DNA of 20,694 nucleotides from JANNSX01 sp031403155 (GTDB taxonomy: Bacteria; Pseudomonadota; Alphaproteobacteria; Rhizobiales; Hyphomicrobiaceae), in contig JANNSX010000357.1 in assembly GCA_031403155.1 (NCBI GenBank), positions 1-20,694 on the forward strand, read 5' to 3'. The notes below the pieces were generated by a model. It did not search any database. It saw only the letters and a list, made by a program, of their open reading frames with translations, and was not told where the DNA came from. Positions 7,211-14,164 of this stretch are shown in pieces. The position numbers and the translations under genes are program-made. How positions within the stretch are numbered: position 1 is the first letter of the stretch; every line of letters starts with the position of its first letter.

Positions 7211-10200
7211 ATGAGTTCATCATCGTCGCCGTCACCGGTGCACCCGTCGCGGTCGCGCAATGTGACCGCCGTGCTCGGCCCGACGAACACCGGCAAGACG
7301 CATCTGGCCATCGAGCGCATGCTCGGCCATGGGACCGGCATGATCGGCCTGCCGCTCCGGCTGCTCGCCCGCGAGGTCTACGACAAGATCGTCGCCCGCA
7401 TTGGCGCGGATGCCGTCGCCCTCATCACCGGCGAGGAGAAGATCAGGCCGGCCTCACCCCGCTACTATGTGGCGACGGTGGAGGCCATGCCGCGCGATAT
7501 CGAGGTCGACTTCCTCGCCGTCGACGAGGTGCAGCTCGCGGCCGACCCCGAGCGCGGCCACATCTTCACCGATCGCGTCTTCCATGCCCGCGGCACCCAG
7601 GAGACCCTGCTGCTGGGCGCCGGCACCATGCGCGAGGCGATCAAGGATCTCCTGCCGGGCGCCAATTTCGTCACCCGGCCGCGCTTGTCGAAGCTCAACT
7701 ATGCGGGCCAGAAGAAAATCTCCCGCCTGCCGCGCCGGACGGCCATCGTCGCCTTCTCGGCCGCCGAGGTCTACGAGATCGCCGAGTTGATCCGCCGCCA
7801 GCGGGGCGGTGCGGCGGTCGTGCTCGGCGCGCTCTCGCCCCGCACCCGCAATGCCCAGGTCGCGCTCTACCAGTCGGGCGATGTCGAGTATCTGGTGGCG
7901 ACCGACGCCATCGGCATGGGCCTCAATCTCGACCTCGATCACGTGGCTTTCTCGGCTACACGAAAATTCGACGGCCGCGTGCACCGCAATCTGACACCGG
8001 GCGAGATCGGCCAGATCGCCGGCCGCGCCGGACGGCACATGAACGATGGCTCCTTCGGCGTCACCGGCGATGCCGAGCCCTTCGACTCCGAGACCATCGA
8101 TCGCCTCGAGAAGCACGAGTTCGAGCCGATCAAGACGCTGCAGTGGCGCAATAGCGCGCTCGATTTCTCCTCGATCGCCGCGCTGAAGGAGAGCCTCAAG
8201 ACCTCGCCCTCCAATCCGCGCCTCGCCCGCGCCCGCACCGCCGACGATCTCCTGGCGCTGGAGACGCTGGCCGAGGAGTCGTCCGTAAGAGACCATGCTC
8301 GTTCCCGCGATGCCGTCTCCAGGCTCTGGGACGTCTGCCAGATCCCGGACTACCGCAAGATCTCGGCGTCGACCCATTCCGAGCTCATCAGCACGCTCTA
8401 TCACCATCTGATGCAGGACGGCCGCTTGCCGGAAGACTGGTTCGCCGAGCAGGTCGCCCGCTCGAACCGCACCGACGGCGACCTCGATACACTCTCAACC
8501 CGCATCGCCCATACCCGCACCTGGACCTTCGTCGCCAACCGCGCCGATTGGCTGGCCGACCCCGAGCACTGGCGCCAGCAGACGCGCGAGATTGAGGACA
8601 AGCTCTCGGACGCGCTGCACGAGCAGCTGACGCAGCGGTTCGTCGACAAGCGGACGAGCGTGCTGATGCGGCGCCTTCGCGACGAGGACGATCTAGCGGC
8701 GACGGTTGCCGACGACGGCAAGATCACGGTCGAGGAGCACTATGTCGGCCGCATTTCGGGCTTCGTTTACGAACCCGATCTCGCCGCCGAAGGCGTGCAC
8801 GGCAAGGCCGCGCGCAATGCCGCGCAACCCGCCGTCGTCAAGGAGATGGCGATGCGCACGCGCCGCGTCGCCTCCGCCAAGGCCGATGCCTTCAAGATCG
8901 CCAAGAACGCCCGCGTGCTCTGGCGCGGCGACGAGATTGCGCGGCTGGAAAAGAGCGATGAGCCGCTCCGGCCGACACTCGTGCTGATCGCCGACGAAAG
9001 CCTGCAGCCGGGCGACCGCGAGCGCGTCGAGCAGCGGCTCAATGCCTGGTTCGACGAGTATCTGAACGAAAAGCTCAAGCCGCTCATCGAGCTATCGAAG
9101 GCCGAGGATGTGGCGGGCTTGGCGCGCGGCATCGCCTTCCGCATGAAAGAGAGCTTCGGCATCCTCAAGCGCGAGGCGGTGGCGAACGAGATCAAGCAGC
9201 TCGACCAGGAAGCGCGCGCGCAGCTTCGCAAGTACGGCGTGCGCTTCGGCGCCTTCAACATCCATTTCCCGCTGCTGCTGAAGCCGGCGAGCTCGGAGCT
9301 GCTGCTGCTGCTCTGGGCGATCTGGCAAGGCGAGCGCGAGAGCAAGGGCCTCGAGGGGCATCCCGAGCCGCCGCGGCCGGGCCTGACCTCGGTTCCGGCG
9401 GCGGCCGGTGTTCCCGACACCTTCTATCGTGTCGCCGGATATCACCTCTGTGGCCCGCGTGCGCTTCGCATCGACATGCTCGAGCGGCTCGCCGACATGA
9501 TCCGCCCGCTCATCGCCTGGCGCGCGAGAGAAGACGCGCCCACGACGCCGCCCAAGGGCGCGAGCGGCGATGGCGGGTTCACGATCCTGCCCGAGATGAT
9601 GTCGATCCTCGGCTGCAATTCGGGTGAGCTCGGCGAGGTCTTGAAGGCGCTGGGCTTCCGGCTAGACAGGAAGCTCTTAGCCCCGAAGCCAGTAGAGCCG
9701 GTTGCCGAGGCAGCGCCCGCTGAAGCGCAGGCCACGGATGCTGCGTCTGTCGAAGCGCCGGTCGAGGCTGGGGCCGCGGATACTTCTGTCACGCCGCCAG
9801 AACCGGTCACGGCGAGCGATGCGCCTGCCGGCGAAGCTGCCGCCGAGGCCCCTGCGTCAGTCGAAGCGGAAGCCTCAGCATCTGCCCCAGCCGAGCCAGC
9901 TTACATCGATGTCTGGCGCCCGCGCCGCCGCTACGACGAGAACCGGGGCGAGCAGCGCCAACGGCCGCCACGGCGCCAGCAGCAAAACCGGCGTCCGCAA
10001 CCAGGTCAGCAGACGGAATCCGTCGCTGCGGCGCCCGCCGGCGAGTCCGCTGAGGGGGCAGCCGCATCGGAACGCAAACCGGTCGAGGCGGGTGGCGAAC
10101 GCCGACCGCACGACGGCAAGAGGCATCGCCAACGCCGACACGATGGGCCGCGCCGCGATGCGCCGCAAGGCGATGGCGCCCAGCAGAGTGCCGCGCCCCG

Positions 10201-10363
10201 TCACGAGCGCCAGAACCGCCCAGATCGCCCGCCACGCCGCCCGGATCGTCCGCCGCGCGAGGAGAAGCGCACCGTGATCGATCCGAACTCACCCTTCGCG
10301 GCGTTGAGCGCGCTCAAGGAAAAACTCGAGGCGGAAGCCCGCAAGCCGGGGTCGTCGAGCTAG
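7211..10363 (+). CDS. SUV3-like RNA helicase with basic low-complexity tail
   Basis: A 1050-residue superfamily 2 helicase related to the mitochondrial degradosome helicase SUV3. Motif I GPTNTGKT is at residues 23-30, motif II is DEVQ (105-108), motif III-like GAGTM lies near 136, motif V TDAIGMGLNLDLDH near 231, and motif VI QIAGRAGR at 268-275. The middle (about 300-820) is the helical C-terminal part of the family. Residues about 825-900 are Ala/Glu/Pro-rich and acidic. Residues about 900-1020 are Arg/Gln/Pro/His-rich, followed by a short conserved-looking end (IDPNSPFAALSALKEKLE). The acidic-then-basic tail is probably disordered and may bind RNA or protein partners. The start is chosen from a GAGGA ribosome site and the short distance to motif I. 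The next gene is an S4 RNA-binding protein, so an RNA quality-control role for the pair is a reasonable inference. Confidence 0.88.
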   Translation: MSSSSSPSPVHPSRSRNVTAVLGPTNTGKTHLAIERMLGHGTGMIGLPLRLLAREVYDKIVARIGADAVALITGEEKIRPASPRYYVATVEAMPRDIEVDFLAVDEVQLAADPERGHIFTDRVFHARGTQETLLLGAGTMREAIKDLLPGANFVTRPRLSKLNYAGQKKISRLPRRTAIVAFSAAEVYEIAELIRRQRGGAAVVLGALSPRTRNAQVALYQSGDVEYLVATDAIGMGLNLDLDHVAFSATRKFDGRVHRNLTPGEIGQIAGRAGRHMNDGSFGVTGDAEPFDSETIDRLEKHEFEPIKTLQWRNSALDFSSIAALKESLKTSPSNPRLARARTADDLLALETLAEESSVRDHARSRDAVSRLWDVCQIPDYRKISASTHSELISTLYHHLMQDGRLPEDWFAEQVARSNRTDGDLDTLSTRIAHTRTWTFVANRADWLADPEHWRQQTREIEDKLSDALHEQLTQRFVDKRTSVLMRRLRDEDDLAATVADDGKITVEEHYVGRISGFVYEPDLAAEGVHGKAARNAAQPAVVKEMAMRTRRVASAKADAFKIAKNARVLWRGDEIARLEKSDEPLRPTLVLIADESLQPGDRERVEQRLNAWFDEYLNEKLKPLIELSKAEDVAGLARGIAFRMKESFGILKREAVANEIKQLDQEARAQLRKYGVRFGAFNIHFPLLLKPASSELLLLLWAIWQGERESKGLEGHPEPPRPGLTSVPAAAGVPDTFYRVAGYHLCGPRALRIDMLERLADMIRPLIAWRAREDAPTTPPKGASGDGGFTILPEMMSILGCNSGELGEVLKALGFRLDRKLLAPKPVEPVAEAAPAEAQATDAASVEAPVEAGAADTSVTPPEPVTASDAPAGEAAAEAPASVEAEASASAPAEPAYIDVWRPRRRYDENRGEQRQRPPRRQQQNRRPQPGQQTESVAAAPAGESAEGAAASERKPVEAGGERRPHDGKRHRQRRHDGPRRDAPQGDGAQQSAAPRHERQNRPDRPPRRPDRPPREEKRTVIDPNSPFAALSALKEKLEAEARKPGSSS

Positions 10364-10618
10364 AGTGCTTCCGGAAAAGTGCGAAGCGGTTTTCCGATAA
10401 GAAGCACGGCAAACCAAGTAGAGAGTGCTTCCGGAAAAGTGCGAAGCGGTTTTCCGATCGGAAGCACGGCAAACCAAGTAGAGAGTGCTTCCGGAAAAAG
10501 CCTGTCCCGGCGAAGGCCGGGATCCGAAGCGGTTTTCCGATCAGAAGCACGGCAAACCAACAGAGTGCTTCCGGAAAAGTGCGAAGCGGTTTTCCGATCA
10601 GAAGCACGGCAAACCAAG
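10362..10618. repeat. Four tandem copies of a ~60-bp palindromic repeat
   Basis: Units start at 10362, 10422, 10482 and 10562, each opening AGAGTGCTTCCGGAAAA. Units 1 and 2 are exactly 60 bp and differ only at a few positions near ATAAG/ATCGG. Unit 3 is 80 bp because of an inserted palindrome. Unit 4 ends near 10618. Each unit can fold: GTGCTTC pairs with GAAGCAC, and inside it CGGAAAA pairs with TTTTCCG around a loop containing GCGAAGC. The first unit begins within the helicase stop codon. The form resembles the short interspersed palindromes common in Hyphomicrobiales genomes. No spacers separate the units, so this is not a CRISPR array. It fills almost the whole intergenic space before the S4 gene. 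Confidence 0.93.
10499..10524. repeat. Short GC-rich palindrome nested in repeat unit 3
   Basis: In unit 3 the bases GTG of the hairpin loop are replaced by a 26-bp sequence. It contains TCCCGGC (10505-10511), GAAG, and GCCGGGA (10516-10522), a perfect 7-bp stem with a tetraloop. The same TCCCGGCGAAGGCCGGGA core is, to my knowledge, a frequent interspersed element in alphaproteobacteria. It appears to be a second repeat type that inserted into the loop of the first. Confidence 0.8.
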
Positions 10619-10636
10619 AATGGGCAGGTTTGGCGA

Positions 10637-11041
10637 TTGAGCGATCATGACGACGAGAAGCCGGCCACGAGCGGTGCGCAACGCATCGACAAATGGCTTT
10701 GGTACGCGCGCGCCGCCAAGTCGCGCAGTTTGGCCGCAAGGCTCGTCGTCGATGGCTCGGTCAGGGTCAATCGCGAGAAAATCCGCAAGGCCAGTGAAAC
10801 CGTGAAGCCCGGCGACGTCGTGACCGTCACCGTCCAGCATCACGTGCGAGTGCTCGAAGTAAAGCTGCCGGGCGCGCGCCGTGGCCCTGCGACTGAGGCG
10901 GCGACGCTCTACAAGGACCTGACGCCGCCGCCGCCACCCAAGGAGGAAAAAGTGATCTCGGGCCCCGTTCGCGATCAGGGAGCGGGCCGCCCGACGAAGC
11001 GCGAGCGCCGCCTGATCGACAGGCTGCGCGACCGCGATTGA
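10637..11041 (+). CDS. S4-domain RNA-binding protein (Hsp15/HslR-like)
   Basis: A 134-residue basic protein whose S4 domain (about residues 15-75) begins QRIDKWLWYARAAKSRSLAA and continues VVDGSVRVN and KPGDVVTV. These are the strands and helices of the Hsp15-type S4 fold. The family binds structured RNA; E. coli Hsp15 acts on stalled 50S subunits. The C-terminus is Pro-rich and then strongly basic. No in-frame ATG exists near the domain. I place the start at TTG 10637, because GGGCAGG lies 8 bp upstream and the protein then starts MSDHDDEKPATSGAQRID. The frame is open upstream to 10379, but this would translate the repeats and is unlikely. Helicase and S4 gene are neighbours in many Hyphomicrobiales as I recall, so they may act together on RNA. 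Confidence 0.85.
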   Translation: MSDHDDEKPATSGAQRIDKWLWYARAAKSRSLAARLVVDGSVRVNREKIRKASETVKPGDVVTVTVQHHVRVLEVKLPGARRGPATEAATLYKDLTPPPPPKEEKVISGPVRDQGAGRPTKRERRLIDRLRDRD

Positions 11042-11062
11042 ATCACCGCTGCGTTTCGAGCC

Positions 11063-11105
11063 TTAGGGTGTTTCCGTTTTTCGTTGAATCACTTCAATAC
11101 CCTAA
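11063..11105. repeat. Nested inverted repeat after the S4 gene
   Basis: The outer arms TTAGGGT (11063-11069) and ACCCTAA (11099-11105) enclose a second pair, TTGAA (11084-11088) and TTCAA (11093-11097). The stretch is T-rich and clearly lower in GC than the flanks, with TTTCCGTTTTTCG between the arms. It could be part of a terminator for the helicase/S4 unit or a remnant of a mobile element. The sequence does not decide between them. Confidence 0.5.
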
Positions 11106-11108
11106 TTC

Positions 11109-11165
11109 CTTGGTTTGTCGTGCTTCTTTTCGGAAAACCGCTTCGCACTTTTCCGGAAGCACTCT
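11109..11165 (-). repeat. Fifth, inverted copy of the palindromic repeat
   Basis: Read on the minus strand this is AGAGTGCTTCCGGAAAAGTG followed by the rest of the unit through ACAAACCAAG. It matches units 1, 2 and 4 with only a few changes (TTTTCCGAAAAGAAGCACGAC instead of TTTTCCGATCAGAAGCACGGC). It lies 3 bp from the stop codon of the convergent flavin oxidase gene. With unit 4 it flanks the S4 gene as a long inverted repeat about 490 bp apart. It also marks the edge between the housekeeping genes and the metabolosome locus. Confidence 0.92.
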
Positions 11166-11168
11166 CGA

Positions 11169-12311
11169 CTACCGCCCGCTCGGACTGTCCGACATCGACA
11201 GCCCCGTCCGCTTGTTGATCTTGAAGCGGGGCGCGGTGCCATACTCGCGGAGTGCGACGCCTGCTGCGAAGTCGCCCATGACCGGACCGTGCTTGAACAG
11301 ATGTCCCGAGCAGCCGCCGATCAGCAGCACGTTCTTCTGCTCGGGATGATGGTCGATGATGAAATGGGTGTCGGGCGTCATCGCAATCTGGCAGGCCTTC
11401 TGGTCGACGGCCCGCTCGCCGACCAGACCAGGAAACCGGTTCGTGATGTACTGGCGCGTGCGCGTGAAGGTCGCTTGATCGACGATGCGCTCGTCGTTAT
11501 CGAGATCGATGATGGCATCCGTCCAGGCGATTGCCGCCTTCACTCCGGTACCATTGATGGACGGGATGCCGTAGGCGCCGTAGCCGTGGTCGACCCAGCA
11601 GGGCATGTTCGTATGGTCGTAAGCCGTCGAGCCTTCGGGCGTGGACGTGTAGATGATGTTCTGCCGGACGATGTTGGTGATCGGCCGGATGGTGCGGCGG
11701 TACATCTCGCCGAGCCAGGCGCCGGTCGCAACCACGACGATGTCGGACTTGAGCGGCTTGCCGTCGAGGAGGAGCTGCTCGCGCTCATCCGTCGTGACGC
11801 GGCCGCGCTTTAAGACTCCGCCCTCGCGCTGGAACAGCTTCGTGATCTCGACGATGGCGCGCTGCGCCATCACCATGCCAGCCTCCGGCTCCCAGATGCC
11901 GTAGGCGACGTGGCGCATCGAGAACTGCGGAAAGCGCTTCGAAAGCTCATCCGTGCCGAACTTGAAATGCGGGATGCCGAGTTTCAGGAAGGTCGGCAGC
12001 GTCGCGTCCTCCCAGGCCGTGTGGCCTTCGCCGGCAAGAATGAGCGCGCCGCACTCGACATAGAGCTCGGCGCCGACGTCCTGCTGCAGCTCCATCCAGC
12101 GGAGCCGCGATTGGCGCACCCATTCCGTGTAGAGTTCGTCCTTGCCGTGGATCGAGCGGAGAATGCGGTTGTAGTCGGATGAGGCCGCGCGCGGATGCCC
12201 CGGCTCCCAGCGGTCAATGAGCGTCACCTTGCAGCCGCGCCGCAACAGCGACAGCGCCGTCATGACGCCGGCGACGCCGGCTCCGGCGACAATGGCCTCC
12301 GGCTTGCTCAT
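11169..12311 (-). CDS. FAD-dependent amine oxidase, sarcosine-oxidase (MSOX) family
   Basis: A 380-residue flavoprotein of the DAO/monomeric sarcosine oxidase family, cytosolic by appearance. The N-terminus has the dinucleotide-binding fold AIVAGAGVAGVMTAL (residues 6-20), and a second FAD contact is VVATGAWLGE (193-202). Near the end, KACQIAMTPDTHFIID (C307) and GGCSGHLFKHGPVMGD match the MSOX segment in which a cysteine carries covalent FAD, so C307 is a likely flavin attachment site. The family oxidises secondary or primary amines to imines, yielding an aldehyde or oxo product and hydrogen peroxide. The start at MSKPEAIVAG is chosen because the fold begins there; the frame is open 25 codons further. 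It is divergent from the metabolosome operon, with a palindrome exactly midway, so it probably belongs to the same pathway. The substrate is unknown, and PuuB-like oxidation of a gamma-glutamyl amine is possible. Confidence 0.85.
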   Translation of the reverse strand: MSKPEAIVAGAGVAGVMTALSLLRRGCKVTLIDRWEPGHPRAASSDYNRILRSIHGKDELYTEWVRQSRLRWMELQQDVGAELYVECGALILAGEGHTAWEDATLPTFLKLGIPHFKFGTDELSKRFPQFSMRHVAYGIWEPEAGMVMAQRAIVEITKLFQREGGVLKRGRVTTDEREQLLLDGKPLKSDIVVVATGAWLGEMYRRTIRPITNIVRQNIIYTSTPEGSTAYDHTNMPCWVDHGYGAYGIPSINGTGVKAAIAWTDAIIDLDNDERIVDQATFTRTRQYITNRFPGLVGERAVDQKACQIAMTPDTHFIIDHHPEQKNVLLIGGCSGHLFKHGPVMGDFAAGVALREYGTAPRFKINKRTGLSMSDSPSGR

Positions 12312-12386
12312 CTTGTTGCACCACGCCTCGTTGACCGGTTTAGAGTCTTGGCTTTGAGCACGTACGTTCGACCAACCGGTAGCCAC

Positions 12387-12415
12387 TTGATCGGAACGTG
12401 CTCCGGTTGCATACT
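12387..12415 (+). promoter_or_regulatory. Possible promoter of the metabolosome operon
   Basis: TTGATC (12387-12392) and CATACT (12410-12415) have 17-bp spacing. The -10-like element overlaps the left arm of the ACTGTAT palindrome, as expected if a bound regulator blocks polymerase. This is a pattern match only; the minus-strand promoter for the oxidase is less clear. Confidence 0.3.
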
Positions 12416-12431
12416 GTATTCAGGATACAGT
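12413..12431. promoter_or_regulatory. Palindromic operator in the divergent promoter region
   Basis: Perfect 7-bp arms ACTGTAT (12413-12419) and ATACAGT (12425-12431) flank TCAGG. The centre lies 111 bp from the oxidase start and 112 bp from the ligase start, so it could serve both directions. Most of the site recurs before the transporter gene at 19431-19444. The size and TGTAT/ATACA form are typical of GntR-type regulator sites, but the protein is not encoded here and the family assignment is a guess. Confidence 0.6.
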
Positions 12432-12438
12432 CTCACCA

Positions 12439-12502
12439 CAAGGCTTGCGGCTGGCCCGTGCCTTGCGAGAAAAAGAGGCTGGCTGCCCGGCTCGAGCCCG
12501 GG
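12439..12502 (+). other. Two hairpins in the leader of the metabolosome operon
   Basis: CAAGGC (12439-12444) pairs with GCCTTG (12460-12465), and CCCGG (12486-12490) pairs with CCGGG (12498-12502) around a 7-base loop CTCGAGC. If transcription starts near the palindrome, both lie in a ~100-base untranslated leader before the GGGAGGGA ribosome site. They may be chance folds in GC-rich DNA. No known riboswitch is recognised. Confidence 0.3.
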
Positions 12503-12533
12503 TGGACCTGAAAGCATCCTCGGGAGGGAAAGC

Positions 12534-13838
12534 ATGTCTGGAGCATCTGCCGCCGATTTCAGCCTGCCGGCGGGAACCCATACGGTGGCCTTGGGCCTCG
12601 GCGATCTGAACGGCATCATGCGCGGCAAGCGCGTGCCGGCCTCGCACTGGGACGCGGTCTGCAAGCACGGCAATGCGCTCTCCATCGCGCTGTTTGCCAT
12701 CGATATGACCTCCGACGTCTGGAACACGCCCTATGTCAACTTCGACAACGGCTACCCGGACTTTCACATGTTTCCGATGTCGAAGCCGGTGGCGTCCCCC
12801 TGGGAGCCCGGGCTGGCGGTATGCATGGCCCGTGCCGAGGGCATGGACCACAAGCCGGTGCCGATCGATCCGAGGAATGCGCTGCTGGCGCAGATCGCGC
12901 GCGCCACCCGCATGGGCTACACGGTCAAGGTCGGCACGGAGCTCGAGTTTTATCTGCTCGATCCGAAGACCAAGCTGCCGAAGGACGAGGGCATCCAGGT
13001 CTACTCGATGGTGCGAGCCGCGGAAGTCGAGCATGTTCTGGGGCCGATCCGCCAGCAGATCAACGAGATGGGTATTCCGATCGAGCAGTCGAACCCGGAG
13101 TATGCCGCCGGTCAGTTCGAGGTGAACATCCGCTACGACGAGGCGCTTCTGGCCTCCGACCGGGTGGTGATGTTCCGCTCGCTGGTCAAGGAGCTGGCGG
13201 GCAAGCACGGCTACCTCGCGACGTTCATGGCCAAGCCCTTCATCGACCGGTCCGGCAGCGGCTTCCACACGCATCATTCGTTGTGGAAGGACGGCCGGAA
13301 TGCCTTCGCGGAAGGCGGCAAGCTCAATACGCTGGGCCGCAACTATCTCGCCGGCATGCAGCGCCGGATGGCCGAAACGGCGATCACCGGCTCGACGACG
13401 CCCAATGCCTACCGGCGCCGCCAGCCTTTCACATTCTGTCCGACCAATACCACCTGGGGCATTGACAACCGCACCGTCGGCCTGCGCGTCATCGAGGGCC
13501 ACGATAGCGCCGTCAGGGTCGAGAAGCGTGATGCCGCCGCCGACTGTAATCCCTATTATCTGATCGCCTGCGAGCTTGCCGCCGGACTCGACGGCATCGA
13601 GCAGAAGCTCGAGCCAACGCCGATCACGACCGGCAACGGCTATCTCGTCGAGGACGCCGAGGCGATTCCGACCGATCTCGGCACGGCCATTGCAAGGGCC
13701 AGGGCATCTGAGTTCATGAAGGACGTTTGCGGCGCCGATGCCCTGGAGATTCTGATCCAGCAGTCGGAGCGCGAGCTGGCCTTCGTGGCGGCGCAAGTCA
13801 CGCCGGTCGAAATGCAGCGTTATCTCGGGAACTTCTGA
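12534..13838 (+). CDS. Glutamine-synthetase-like gamma-glutamyl amine ligase (PuuA-type)
   Basis: A 434-residue member of the glutamine synthetase family, closer to the PuuA/GlnT gamma-glutamyl-amide synthetases than to GlnA. The N-terminal beta-grasp part has DLNGIMRGKRVP (residues 24-35). The catalytic domain keeps the metal and ATP residues: TELEFY (E136/E138), PEYAAGQFEVN (E189, E196), GFHTHHSLW (H245/H248), NRTVGLRV (R313/R318) and VEKRDAAADCNPYY (E330/R332). The family uses ATP to join glutamate to ammonia or an amine. The start is set by a strong GGGAGGGA site 5-12 bp upstream. This is the first gene of the operon and ends 3 bp before the BMC-P gene, so it is expressed with the shell. 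I infer that it glutamylates the amine substrate, or scavenges released ammonia. No gamma-glutamyl hydrolase is seen in the window. Confidence 0.85.
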   Translation: MSGASAADFSLPAGTHTVALGLGDLNGIMRGKRVPASHWDAVCKHGNALSIALFAIDMTSDVWNTPYVNFDNGYPDFHMFPMSKPVASPWEPGLAVCMARAEGMDHKPVPIDPRNALLAQIARATRMGYTVKVGTELEFYLLDPKTKLPKDEGIQVYSMVRAAEVEHVLGPIRQQINEMGIPIEQSNPEYAAGQFEVNIRYDEALLASDRVVMFRSLVKELAGKHGYLATFMAKPFIDRSGSGFHTHHSLWKDGRNAFAEGGKLNTLGRNYLAGMQRRMAETAITGSTTPNAYRRRQPFTFCPTNTTWGIDNRTVGLRVIEGHDSAVRVEKRDAAADCNPYYLIACELAAGLDGIEQKLEPTPITTGNGYLVEDAEAIPTDLGTAIARARASEFMKDVCGADALEILIQQSERELAFVAAQVTPVEMQRYLGNF

Positions 13839-13841
13839 GCG

Positions 13842-14138
13842 ATGAAAATCGGGCGCGTGATCGGGCATGTGAACGCCACCATCAAGGACACGCAGCTCGC
13901 GGGCCTGAAGCTCCTCATGGTTAACATCGAGGACGGCGAAGGCGAGGTGCTGGAGCCCGCCGTCGTCGCCGCCGATACGTGCTCGGCCGGTCCCGGCGAC
14001 ATGGTGCTGGTGCTGATGGGTTCCGCCGCGCGGCTTCCGGCCGCCGTCGCGGGCCTCGCGATCGATGCGACCATCACCGCCGTCCTCGACGATATCAAGA
14101 TCACCGTCCCCAAAAACGGCGGACGACAACGTAAGTAA
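13842..14138 (+). CDS. BMC-P shell vertex protein (EutN/CcmL family)
   Basis: A 98-residue pentameric vertex protein that caps the corners of a bacterial microcompartment. The family pattern is clear: RVIGHVNATIKDTQLAGLKL at the start, VVAADTCSAGPGDMVLVLMGSAAR (residues 41-64) and AIDATITAVLDDI (73-85). Length is normal. The gene starts 3 bp after the ligase stop with only a weak GGGAAC ribosome site, so it probably depends on coupled translation. That would suit its low copy number (12 pentamers per shell), but this is inference. It is the only BMC-P in the window. Confidence 0.95.
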   Translation: MKIGRVIGHVNATIKDTQLAGLKLLMVNIEDGEGEVLEPAVVAADTCSAGPGDMVLVLMGSAARLPAAVAGLAIDATITAVLDDIKITVPKNGGRQRK

Positions 14139-14164
14139 ACCGGTTGAGTGAAAGGTAGAGTACA

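Noticed and set aside
10362..10618. CRISPR array
   Set aside because: Units abut directly without unique spacers, are ~60 bp, are palindromic throughout, and an isolated inverted copy exists nearby. No cas genes are seen.
10379..10636. Upstream extension of the S4 protein through the repeats
   Set aside because: It would translate tandem palindromic DNA into a repeated peptide unrelated to the S4 family. Open frames through these repeats occur on both strands and look spurious.
12413..12431. LexA (SOS) box
   Set aside because: The CTG and CAG ends are 11 bases apart, not the 10 of the enterobacterial box, and alphaproteobacterial LexA uses GAAC-N7-GTTC. The gene context is catabolic.
12486..12510. 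tRNA gene or tRNA remnant as integration site
   Set aside because: Only a T-arm-like hairpin is present. No matching acceptor, D-arm or anticodon arm is found in the preceding 70 bases.
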